From Phycisphaerae bacterium (lineage in GTDB: Bacteria; Planctomycetota; Phycisphaerae; Phycisphaerales; UBA1924): a stretch of DNA of 46,163 nucleotides. The position numbers and the translations under genes are program-made. Positions 29,404 to 36,912 of the stretch are shown in pieces. Numbering within the stretch: the stretch's first letter is position 1; each line of letters opens with the position of its first letter. Location of the stretch: contig JAUHXM010000014.1 in the NCBI GenBank assembly GCA_030426605.1, positions 1 to 46,163 on the forward strand, in the 5' to 3' direction. The notes under the pieces are model-generated. The model did no database searches. It was not told the DNA's origin and saw only the letters and a program-made list of their open reading frames with translations.

Positions 29404-30120
29404 ATGACGACCATCGACGCACCTGACATGCATTCCGGGCACCCGCCCGCGGACACGCGTTCCAAGAAGGAGCGGCTGTTCTGGAAGAACCGCGGGCACT
29501 CAGAGCACTTCCGCTCGCACGAAGAAGAGTTCGACGCCTGCAAGTTCGGCATGTGGCTCTTCCTCACGACGGAAGTGCTGCTCTTCGCGGGGATCTTCTG
29601 CGCCTACGCCGTCTTCCGCACCATGTACCCCGAGGCCTGGGCCGCGGGCAGCCACTACCTGAACTGGAAGATCGGCGCGCTCAACACCGTCGTCCTGCTG
29701 ATCAGCTCGTTCACCGCCGCCATGGCCGTCCGCTGCGCCCAGCTCGACCAGCAGCGATGGCTGAAGCTCAACCTGATCATCACGCTGGTCTGCGCCGCCC
29801 TGTTCGTCTTCATCAAGCTCAAGTTCGAGTACCTCCCCAAGCTCTCAGAGGGCAAGGCCCCGGGCACCTTCTTCAGCTACCCCTTCGCCCACGACCCGCA
29901 CGAGCCGCTCTGGTGGGGCGTCTACTACATCGGAACGGGCATCCACGCCCTGCACGTCCTCATCGGCGCGGGCCTGCTCGGATGGGTCCTCTACCGCGCC
30001 TGGCGCTACAAGGCCTACGGCCCGACCGAGTACACCATGGTCGAGAACTCCGCCCTCTACTGGCACCTCGTTGACCTCGTCTGGATCTTCCTCTTCCCGC
30101 TCCTCTATCTCGTTCACTAA
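29404..30120 (+). CDS. coxC: Cytochrome c oxidase subunit III
   Basis: A 238-residue membrane protein with about five helices, a form common in caa3 oxidases. Family segments include FGMWLFLTTEVLLFAGIFC, GIHALHVLIGAGLLGWVLY and the closing YWHLVDLVWIFLFPLLYLV. Subunit III supports stability and proton uptake of the oxidase. It begins MTTIDAPDMHSGH, strikingly like the start of coxA. CGGAG lies before the ATG, 36 bases after the coxA stop. Confidence 0.93.
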   Translation: MTTIDAPDMHSGHPPADTRSKKERLFWKNRGHSEHFRSHEEEFDACKFGMWLFLTTEVLLFAGIFCAYAVFRTMYPEAWAAGSHYLNWKIGALNTVVLLISSFTAAMAVRCAQLDQQRWLKLNLIITLVCAALFVFIKLKFEYLPKLSEGKAPGTFFSYPFAHDPHEPLWWGVYYIGTGIHALHVLIGAGLLGWVLYRAWRYKAYGPTEYTMVENSALYWHLVDLVWIFLFPLLYLVH

Positions 30121-30133
30121 GCCGGAGCGCACC

Positions 30134-31006
30134 ATGAGCGACACACAACACCAGGCCGAAGCACCCGCCTTCAACCCCATGGACCCGCACGGCACCAACT
30201 ACGCCGACGATCACCACGGGCACGTCATCGTGGGATGGAAAACCCAGCTCACCATCCTCGTCATCCTGCTCATCCTCACGGCACTCACCGTGAACGTCGC
30301 GCAGGCCGAGGCCATCATCATGGCCGAGCTGAACATCGTGATCCCGCACTGGGTCAACATCATCGGCGCCATGCTCATCGCGACGGTGAAGGCCACCCTC
30401 GTCTGCATGTTCTTCATGCAGCTCAAGTACGACAAGCCGCTCAACTCGATCGTCTTCGGGTTCTGCCTCTTCTGCGTCTTCCTCTTCCTCTTCTTCGCCA
30501 CCCTCGACCTGACCCACCGCGACACCATCCGCCCCGAGCGTGCCCAGTATCTCATCGCCGGCGGCACGGGCGTCGGGCTCGACCAGACCATCCAGGACAA
30601 CACCCTGTCGGCCGGCATCGGTCCGCGCCCTTCAATCAACAACCAGGCCATCACCGAGTTCCGCTTCGAGCAGGCGCTCACCAACAAGTACCACGGCGAC
30701 GCCGAGGCGATGTGGACCTACTACTACTCCCACCAGGACCACCCGCACCGCCACGAGAAGGACACCGAGAACTACTTCCACGCACTCGGCTTCGATCACC
30801 ATGAAGAGCCGAGTTCCGAAGAGCTCTCGCGTCCCAAGCACGGCACCACCCCCGGGCTCTTCGACGACCGCGCGCCGTCGCACGACACCCACCACGCCGC
30901 CGATGACGACCACGCCGCCGACGATCACCCGGACGACCACGAAGCCGGGCCCGCCGCGGACACCAACGCAGAGACCGAGGACCACACCGCGGGCGATGAC
31001 TCCTAA
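30134..31006 (+). CDS. coxD: Cytochrome c oxidase subunit IV-like protein with long His/Asp-rich tail
   Basis: A 290-residue protein. The N-terminal 125 residues contain three membrane helices (GWKTQLTILVILLILTAL, WVNIIGAMLIATVKATLVCM, FGFCLFCVFLFLFFATLDL), with KATLVCMFFMQLKYD typical of prokaryotic subunit IV. Ordinary members end here at 100-120 residues. About 160 further residues follow, with many His, Asp and Glu (SHDTHHAADDDHAADDHPDD), probably cytoplasmic or periplasmic and disordered. GGAG precedes the ATG. It lies 13 bases after coxC, and its end overlaps the next start. Confidence 0.85.
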   Translation: MSDTQHQAEAPAFNPMDPHGTNYADDHHGHVIVGWKTQLTILVILLILTALTVNVAQAEAIIMAELNIVIPHWVNIIGAMLIATVKATLVCMFFMQLKYDKPLNSIVFGFCLFCVFLFLFFATLDLTHRDTIRPERAQYLIAGGTGVGLDQTIQDNTLSAGIGPRPSINNQAITEFRFEQALTNKYHGDAEAMWTYYYSHQDHPHRHEKDTENYFHALGFDHHEEPSSEELSRPKHGTTPGLFDDRAPSHDTHHAADDDHAADDHPDDHEAGPAADTNAETEDHTAGDDS

Positions 31007-31865
31007 CCACGAGACACCAACCCGCCCACACAAGCGCGGCCCGCGCCCAATCGCCTGGTCGCTCACGATCCTCTCCCTGATCGCCCTGCTCGCGTCGGGC
31101 TATGTCCTCGCCCAGCGCATCGAGGCGTACAACGCCGCCAACCCGCGCCCCCTCTACGTCTTCCAACGCGTCGAGAAGCGCGAGTTCCGGTTCAACGACC
31201 GCGTCGTCACGCTCACCGATGAACTGGACGAAGAGGGCAACGGCACCGTCGCGCTGACGTACGGCGACGCATCCCTCGACCTCCCCGTCCAGATCCCCTC
31301 GCCGCACCCGCTGCCGGGCTTGTCGCGCCACCGCAACTGGCTCGCGGTGCTCGCCTTCGCCGACGCCACGGGCATGAACGGCGCCGAGGTCAAGACCAAG
31401 CTCGAGTCCGGCGAGATCGATGCGCGCATGGTCGTGGTCATCCGCGAGCCCAACGCAGGCGTCGGTTCCGACCCGCTCCTCCCCGTCGAGATCGACGAGG
31501 ACGAGTGGGGGTGGAACGAGGTCATGCGGACCCGCACCACCTTCGCGTTCCACGAGCTGCTGCCCGAGGGCGGCATCCGCTCCGAACGCCTCCGCTTCCC
31601 CGAGTCGGGCCGGTCCTACGACCGGCGCGTCGCCGAGGCGTTGCGCGCGGGCAAGCCCATCCCCGAGCGCGACCCCGCCGAGCTCGCCGAACGCACCTGG
31701 CAGTTCGACGCCGCGCTGAGCCTGACAAACCGCCCGCCCTCGATCACGCACGAGCAGCAAGCGCTCCGCAACGCGGGGTGGACGCTCCCCGTCGCCTCCG
31801 TCAGCGTGCTCGTCTTCATGCTCTCGCTCGCGATGGCGCTCGCCCCGCCGAAACGCACCGAGTGA
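30996..31865 (+). CDS. Unknown membrane protein at the end of the cox operon
   Basis: A 289-residue protein whose ATG lies inside the end of coxD, an 11-base overlap that points to coupled translation. It has one membrane helix near residues 17-37 (IAWSLTILSLIALLASGYVL) and another close to the C-terminus (WTLPVASVSVLVFMLSLAMAL), with about 220 residues of soluble, presumably periplasmic domain between. No metal-binding or catalytic motif stands out, and I recognise no family. Position suggests an assembly or accessory factor for the oxidase. It is the last gene before a terminator. Confidence 0.7.
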   Translation: MTPNHETPTRPHKRGPRPIAWSLTILSLIALLASGYVLAQRIEAYNAANPRPLYVFQRVEKREFRFNDRVVTLTDELDEEGNGTVALTYGDASLDLPVQIPSPHPLPGLSRHRNWLAVLAFADATGMNGAEVKTKLESGEIDARMVVVIREPNAGVGSDPLLPVEIDEDEWGWNEVMRTRTTFAFHELLPEGGIRSERLRFPESGRSYDRRVAEALRAGKPIPERDPAELAERTWQFDAALSLTNRPPSITHEQQALRNAGWTLPVASVSVLVFMLSLAMALAPPKRTE

Positions 31866-31884
31866 TCGCCTCCACGCTCCGTGC

Positions 31885-31924
31885 GCAAAAGAACACCCCG
31901 CATCTGAATCGAAACGGGGTGCTC
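31885..31924 (-). terminator. Terminator between the cox operon and the OmpA-like gene
   Basis: CACCCCG (31894-31900) pairs with CGGGGTG (31915-31921) across a 14-base loop. Read on the minus strand, the hairpin is followed by TTCTTTTG. It lies about 25 bases after the OmpA-like gene's stop and may also stop the cox operon. Confidence 0.65.
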
Positions 31925-31946
31925 CCTCAGTCAGGTTGAACCGCGC

Positions 31947-32828
31947 TCACTTGGTCGGGTCGAACACCCGGGCCGGCGGCGTCTCCGCGTCCGCATCAAC
32001 ACGCTGCGGCACGTCGCTGTCCGGTGCCACCGCGGTCGTGTCAGCGTACAGATCACGCGTGCTCGGCACCAGGAAGATCTCCACACGCCGGTTCGCCGGG
32101 GTGTTCCCCGAAGAGGTATTCGCGACCGACGGGCGGTACTGCCCCCAACCCGCAGCGTACATCCGATCCCACGAAACGCCCGAATCACCCAGCGCCTTGC
32201 GAACCGAGATCGCCCGATGCGCCGACAGGTGCATGTTCGTCGGGTGCCGCTGCGCCGTCCGCGGGCTGATCCGCTCGGCGTCCGTATGACCAACGATCTT
32301 CACGTCGTAGTCGCCCGCCTCGGGCGTCTGCAGGATGGACGCGAGCGCGCTGAGCGATTCCATCGCCGGCGACTGCACCTCGTCAGATCCCGAGCGGAAC
32401 GTCAGGTCCGAGGCAAACCGCAGCATGCCGCGCTCGCTGTCGTACTTGATCAGGTCAGGGAACTGCGCCGCGAGCTGCGACAGCGCGAGGTCCGTCGCCG
32501 GGTCGAGCCGCCCGACCTCCATGTTCGCCAGACGATCCTCGAGCCCAGCGAGCATGCTGCCCGCGTCGCGCAGCTGCCCACGCAAGCGGCCGTTCTCGTC
32601 CTGCAACGCGCCGATGGTCCGCTGCGCGTCGGTGCCCGCGCCCGTCAGCTGGGTATACCGCGCCCGGAAGTCCGACAGGTCGTTCTGCAACTCCTGGTTG
32701 CGGTTCATCAGGCTCCGGTTGGTCTCCCAGAGCTTGTCGTATTCCTCTTGGCTGACGCACCCCGTCAGCGCAGCCCCCGCCGCGAGGATCAGGACGGGGA
32801 CGGCTCGATTCCAGACTCGCGTGCGCAT
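31947..32828 (-). CDS. OmpA/Pal-like peptidoglycan-binding lipoprotein
   Basis: A 293-residue protein. The signal peptide ends in the lipobox LTGC (Cys near residue 24). A coiled-coil stretch (about 30-110) follows, with heptad-like Leu and charged residues (LWETNRSLMNRNQELQNDL), then an OmpA-like domain (about 130-260) with the family elements VKIVGHTDAERI, LSAHRAISVRKAL and NRRVEIFLV. These bind diaminopimelate of peptidoglycan, so the protein probably tethers the envelope layers. GGAGG precedes the ATG. It is divergent from the amidohydrolase gene and convergent with the cox operon. Confidence 0.88.
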   Translation of the reverse strand: MRTRVWNRAVPVLILAAGAALTGCVSQEEYDKLWETNRSLMNRNQELQNDLSDFRARYTQLTGAGTDAQRTIGALQDENGRLRGQLRDAGSMLAGLEDRLANMEVGRLDPATDLALSQLAAQFPDLIKYDSERGMLRFASDLTFRSGSDEVQSPAMESLSALASILQTPEAGDYDVKIVGHTDAERISPRTAQRHPTNMHLSAHRAISVRKALGDSGVSWDRMYAAGWGQYRPSVANTSSGNTPANRRVEIFLVPSTRDLYADTTAVAPDSDVPQRVDADAETPPARVFDPTK

Positions 32829-32993
32829 CGCATGCCTCCGTGCTCAAGGCGCAGGGTGCCCCCCTCCGCCCAGGTGTATCCTCCATGCTACCCGACACAC
32901 GCGAGCCTCGCCGACCGCACGCGCACCCGTCGGCGAGGACCGCGCAAAAACCGCCGACCCAGCCCCCTCCCGGCCCGAACCCTCGACCGACAG

Positions 32994-34283
32994 ATGACAC
33001 CAGGAAGCCAAATCCCCGAATCCGGGGTCGTCCAGATCGACGCCGCCGCCATCGCCGACGCCCGCTTCGAGTGCGCCCCGGGGTCACTCCTGCTCTTCCG
33101 CGGGCGCGGACGGACGACCGTCCTCGCTGCGGGTGACCCGGCCGAGTTCGACGCCGCCCTCCCCGCGCCCGACGCCCGGGTCAGCCTGCCGACCTCGACC
33201 CTCGTCCCTGCGATGGTCAACGCCCACACCCACCTCGACCTCACCCACATGGGCCCGATCGCCCACGACCCCGCCCACGGCCTCACGCCCTGGCTGCACA
33301 AGATCGTCGCCGGACGCGTGCACGAGCCCGACGAGATCGCCGACTCCGTGCGCCAGGGCATCGCCAAGTCCCTCGCCGGCGGCGTCGTCGCGGTGGGGGA
33401 CATCGCCGGCTGGACCAACCACGGCCCGACCCTCGCCCCGCACGCCGCCCTCGCCGACTCCCGCCTCGTCGGCACGAGCTACGTCGAGTTCTTCGCCATC
33501 GGCACCCGCCAAGACCACGCGCTCGACATCATGCGCACATTCGTGCGCGATCACCGCGACACCTTCGACGCCGCGCTCACCAGCAACGCCCGCCTCGGGC
33601 TCACACCCCACGCGCCCTACACCGTCAGCCGCGCGGCCTACGACGCCTGCGTCGAGTTTGCCGCGGATTACCCGCTCACAACGCACCTCGCCGAGTCGCA
33701 CGCCGAGCGCGAGTTCATCGCCGACGCGAGGGGACCCAAGCGCGAACTCCTCGCGGCCATCGGGTTCTGGCACGAATCCATCGCCGCCGACCTGGGTGAC
33801 GGCGCCCACCCCATCGAGCACCTCGCCCCCGTCCTCGGCCGCGCCTCGTGGCTCGTCGCGCACGTGAACGACGCCGACGACGCGGGCATCGCCACGCTCG
33901 CGCGCACAAACACGTCCGTCGCCTATTGCCCGCGCTCGAGCGCCTACTTCGGCACCGACCACGAGTTCGGCCCGCACCGCTACCGCGACATGCTCGCGGC
34001 GGGCGTGAACGTCTGCCTGGGCACCGACTCGATCGTGAACCTCGACACGCCCGAACGCATCGCCGTGCTCGACGAGATGCGCCTGCTCGTGAACCGCGAC
34101 GCGCTCGACCCGGCGACCGCGCTCGCGATGGGAACCACCCACGGCGCCCGTGCCCTCGGGCTCGACCCGACGTCCTTCACCTTTGCAGAGGGCGCCGCCG
34201 TGCTCGGGATCGTCGCGATCGACGACGCCCCGTCGCTCGCCGCCGCCCTCTCCGCGCCGTCAGCGTTCCGCCTGCTGTGCTAG
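32994..34283 (+). CDS. Amidohydrolase of the cytosine deaminase/chlorohydrolase group
   Basis: A 429-residue metal-dependent hydrolase. Metal-binding residues of the TIM-barrel superfamily are visible: HTHLD near residue 78, His in TPHAPYT near 206, His in TTHLAES near 226, and Asp in CLGTDSIVNLD near 344. The piece SVAYCPRSSAYFG is typical of deaminases acting on purine- or triazine-like substrates. An aminodeoxyfutalosine deaminase of the futalosine menaquinone route is one possibility, which would suit an organism using menaquinol with ACIII, but nothing here proves it. The ATG has no clear ribosome-binding site. Confidence 0.8.
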   Translation: MTPGSQIPESGVVQIDAAAIADARFECAPGSLLLFRGRGRTTVLAAGDPAEFDAALPAPDARVSLPTSTLVPAMVNAHTHLDLTHMGPIAHDPAHGLTPWLHKIVAGRVHEPDEIADSVRQGIAKSLAGGVVAVGDIAGWTNHGPTLAPHAALADSRLVGTSYVEFFAIGTRQDHALDIMRTFVRDHRDTFDAALTSNARLGLTPHAPYTVSRAAYDACVEFAADYPLTTHLAESHAEREFIADARGPKRELLAAIGFWHESIAADLGDGAHPIEHLAPVLGRASWLVAHVNDADDAGIATLARTNTSVAYCPRSSAYFGTDHEFGPHRYRDMLAAGVNVCLGTDSIVNLDTPERIAVLDEMRLLVNRDALDPATALAMGTTHGARALGLDPTSFTFAEGAAVLGIVAIDDAPSLAAALSAPSAFRLLC

Positions 34284-34383
34284 GAGACGGATTCCGGTTT
34301 GACGGCAATCTGCGGGGTCTGAAGCTTGGAATGGGTCTAGAGTTCCGGAATCACCGCACGCCGTAGGAGTGCCCGACCCGACC

Positions 34384-36912
34384 ATGAGTGCCAAGTGGCG
34401 ACGCATCCAGGCCTGGGACGCCGAGCACCTCACCGGGTGGCTGACGCCGGTCCGGATTGTCATGGACTGGCTGAGCTCGATTCGGCTCGCCGTCATCCTG
34501 CTCGTCTTCGTCGCGCTCTACGCCGTGCTCGCGAGCGTGCCCATCGGGCTGCTCGCGCTCGCGCCGACGTATCTCGTCTACGCCATCACGGTCGCGCTCG
34601 CCGCCTGCATCCCCGCGGCGGTGGGGGCGCTGATCATCCGCGCCGCCATGCAATCCGCCGGCCGCGCCCCGCGGTTCATCGCGACGTTCGTCGTCATACT
34701 CGCGCTCGCCGTCGCAGGAGCGTGGGCGTGGCGAACGTTCGCCTGGCCAACGCTGAAGTACGATCCCACCGACCAGACCGGTCTGCGTTTCTTCGCCGGC
34801 TTCGTCGATCGGTACGACGCCGTCACCGTCCGCCGCCTGCCGATCCTTGAGATGACCGAGCTCGAGTTCTACGCGTGGTGGCCCCTGACCGGCACGCTCC
34901 TGCTCTTCTGCGCAAACCTCATCGTCGCGACGATCCGGCGCATCGAGTTCACGTTCAAGAACCTCGGCGTCCTCACCGTCCACACCGGCATCATCACGAT
35001 GGCGCTGGGATCGCTCATGTACGGCCGGTTCAAGGTCGAGGGCGACACCATCCTCCTCGCCGCACCGCCCATCGAGGGCGCCGGTCCCCAGGCGGGGCCC
35101 GGGCAATCCATGTTCTACGACAACACACGCGTCGTCCTGAACGTCGCCCAGCACACCGGCATCGGCGGCCGACCGCAATGGGAGCAACGCGTCATCGCCG
35201 GTCTCCCGCGCTACAACGTCTACGGCATCGATCAGGCGACCGACGCCGAGCTCCTCAGCTCGCTCGAACGAACCGATACCCCCGAGTCGCTCCCACTCGC
35301 GATCGACACCCCGCCCGGCGACGGCCGCTACGTGGATCCCGATCTCGAGTTCCGCATCGTCGGGTACGCGCCGCAAGTCGAGCTCGTCTCCGACTGGGCC
35401 CGCGCCGAACCGCCCGCGGACACCGACCCCAACCCCCTCCGCGAGCTCGAGCTCTACGCCGAGCTCCCGCCCGAAGCTGGAACGTCCGTCGATCCCACCA
35501 GGCCCGCCTTCCGCTTCACCCTCATGCCCGCCCAGCCCGCACGCCGCGTCTCCGACAACGCGATGCTCGGCATCGAATACACGACGGGCATGGACGAGGC
35601 CCGCTGGAACGCGCTCACGACGCCGCTCCCGCGCCCGATGATGCACGCCCTCGTTGTCCAAATCCCTGGCGCGGACCCGGTCGTCCTCGACGCCGTCCCC
35701 GGTACGCGCCACGACATCCCCGGCGCGAACGTCGCGATCACCACGACGCAGCTGCACCCCACCCCGCCCTTCCCGATCATCACGCCGGGCTACGAGAATG
35801 CGTCGTCGCCCGTCGCGATCATCACGATCGAGCCCCTCGACGAGCACAGCGACGCCGAGCCCTTCGAACGCTGGCTTTACTACCGCTTCCCCGCGATCGA
35901 CCAGGACATCGCCGGCACCCAGGCCGACGGCCGCCCGAACCGCGGGCCCGCCGACCGCGACCTGATCGACGTCACCTACCTCGACGCCTCGCGCCTGCAG
36001 ATCCACATGGACGAGCGCCCCGACGGCACCGTCCGCTCGATCATCCGCCAGCCGCGCGGCGCCGTGCGCGTCGAACCAGACCTCACCAACGACCGCCTCG
36101 AAGACGTCATCCCCGGCATCGACATCGCGCTGGCGCGCCAATGGGATCACGCCCGACTGGTCCGCGCTCCCCGCGTGCTGGCACCCGAAGAGCAGAACGC
36201 CCAAGACCTCGGCACCCACGCCGGCTCCGCGCTCGCCGTCGAGATCTCCTCGCCCGCGCGCGGCGACTGGAAGATCGTCGAGTGGGTCCCGTTCTCACGC
36301 TACCTCGGCGTCGGCGACGAAGACGCACAACGCGAGGTCACCCTGCCCGACGGCCGCACCATCCGCGTCGCCTTCGGCCGCCAGCAGCACCGCCTGCCCG
36401 GCTTCCGCGTTCGGATGATCGACTTCGAGATGATCGCCTACGACCACCGCGGCGCGCCCCGCGACTACCAGTCCGTCGTCCGCGTCGAGCCCACCGAGCA
36501 GAACGACGACGGCCCGGACTTCGACCCCTTCGACCACACCGTCAAACTCAACGCGCCCTTGCGCGCGCCGTTCCACTGGGACCCCGAATCGCCGTGGATC
36601 ACAAACACCGCGCGCCGCATCGGCGCCGGGTTCAACCCCAACCAGTTCAAGTTCTCGCAAGCAGGATGGGACCAGCAGGGCTGGCAGCAAACCCAGCAGA
36701 TGGTGGACGCCGGCGAGCTCGACCGCCCCTTCGCACGCTACACCATCCTCGGCGTGGGCAACAACCCGGGCATCCACGTCATCGCGCTCGGCGGCATCCT
36801 CATGTCCGTCGGCACCCCCTGGGCGTTCTACGTCAAGCCCTGGCTTGTCCGCCGCGAGCGAGACCGCCTGAAGCGCGCCCACGCCGCGTCACCGAAGGAG
36901 GCCGCCGCATGA
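34384..36912 (+). CDS. ResB/Ccs1-like cytochrome c biogenesis protein
   Basis: An 842-residue protein of the system II cytochrome c maturation pathway. Three or four membrane helices lie within the first 210 residues (SIRLAVILLVFVALYAV, then TFVVILALAVAGAW, WPLTGTLLLFCANLIV, LGVLTVHTGIITMAL), followed by a very large extracytoplasmic domain and a last helix near 800-820 (GIHVIALGGILMSVG). With CcsA it delivers heme to apocytochromes. An upstream in-frame GTG at 34369 is possible; TAGGAG stands 14 bases from the chosen ATG. Its stop overlaps the ccsA start. It serves the cytochromes encoded by the act and cox genes. Confidence 0.82.
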   Translation: MSAKWRRIQAWDAEHLTGWLTPVRIVMDWLSSIRLAVILLVFVALYAVLASVPIGLLALAPTYLVYAITVALAACIPAAVGALIIRAAMQSAGRAPRFIATFVVILALAVAGAWAWRTFAWPTLKYDPTDQTGLRFFAGFVDRYDAVTVRRLPILEMTELEFYAWWPLTGTLLLFCANLIVATIRRIEFTFKNLGVLTVHTGIITMALGSLMYGRFKVEGDTILLAAPPIEGAGPQAGPGQSMFYDNTRVVLNVAQHTGIGGRPQWEQRVIAGLPRYNVYGIDQATDAELLSSLERTDTPESLPLAIDTPPGDGRYVDPDLEFRIVGYAPQVELVSDWARAEPPADTDPNPLRELELYAELPPEAGTSVDPTRPAFRFTLMPAQPARRVSDNAMLGIEYTTGMDEARWNALTTPLPRPMMHALVVQIPGADPVVLDAVPGTRHDIPGANVAITTTQLHPTPPFPIITPGYENASSPVAIITIEPLDEHSDAEPFERWLYYRFPAIDQDIAGTQADGRPNRGPADRDLIDVTYLDASRLQIHMDERPDGTVRSIIRQPRGAVRVEPDLTNDRLEDVIPGIDIALARQWDHARLVRAPRVLAPEEQNAQDLGTHAGSALAVEISSPARGDWKIVEWVPFSRYLGVGDEDAQREVTLPDGRTIRVAFGRQQHRLPGFRVRMIDFEMIAYDHRGAPRDYQSVVRVEPTEQNDDGPDFDPFDHTVKLNAPLRAPFHWDPESPWITNTARRIGAGFNPNQFKFSQAGWDQQGWQQTQQMVDAGELDRPFARYTILGVGNNPGIHVIALGGILMSVGTPWAFYVKPWLVRRERDRLKRAHAASPKEAAA

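Noticed and set aside
32994-34283. Naming the amidohydrolase mqnF (aminodeoxyfutalosine deaminase).
   Set aside because: Motifs fit a broad deaminase group and no other futalosine-pathway gene is in the window, so no symbol is assigned.
34290-34352. Inverted GATTCCGG/CCGGAATC pair before the ResB gene.
   Set aside because: The arms are 47 bases apart without a supporting stem, and no promoter fits the spacing; probably chance.
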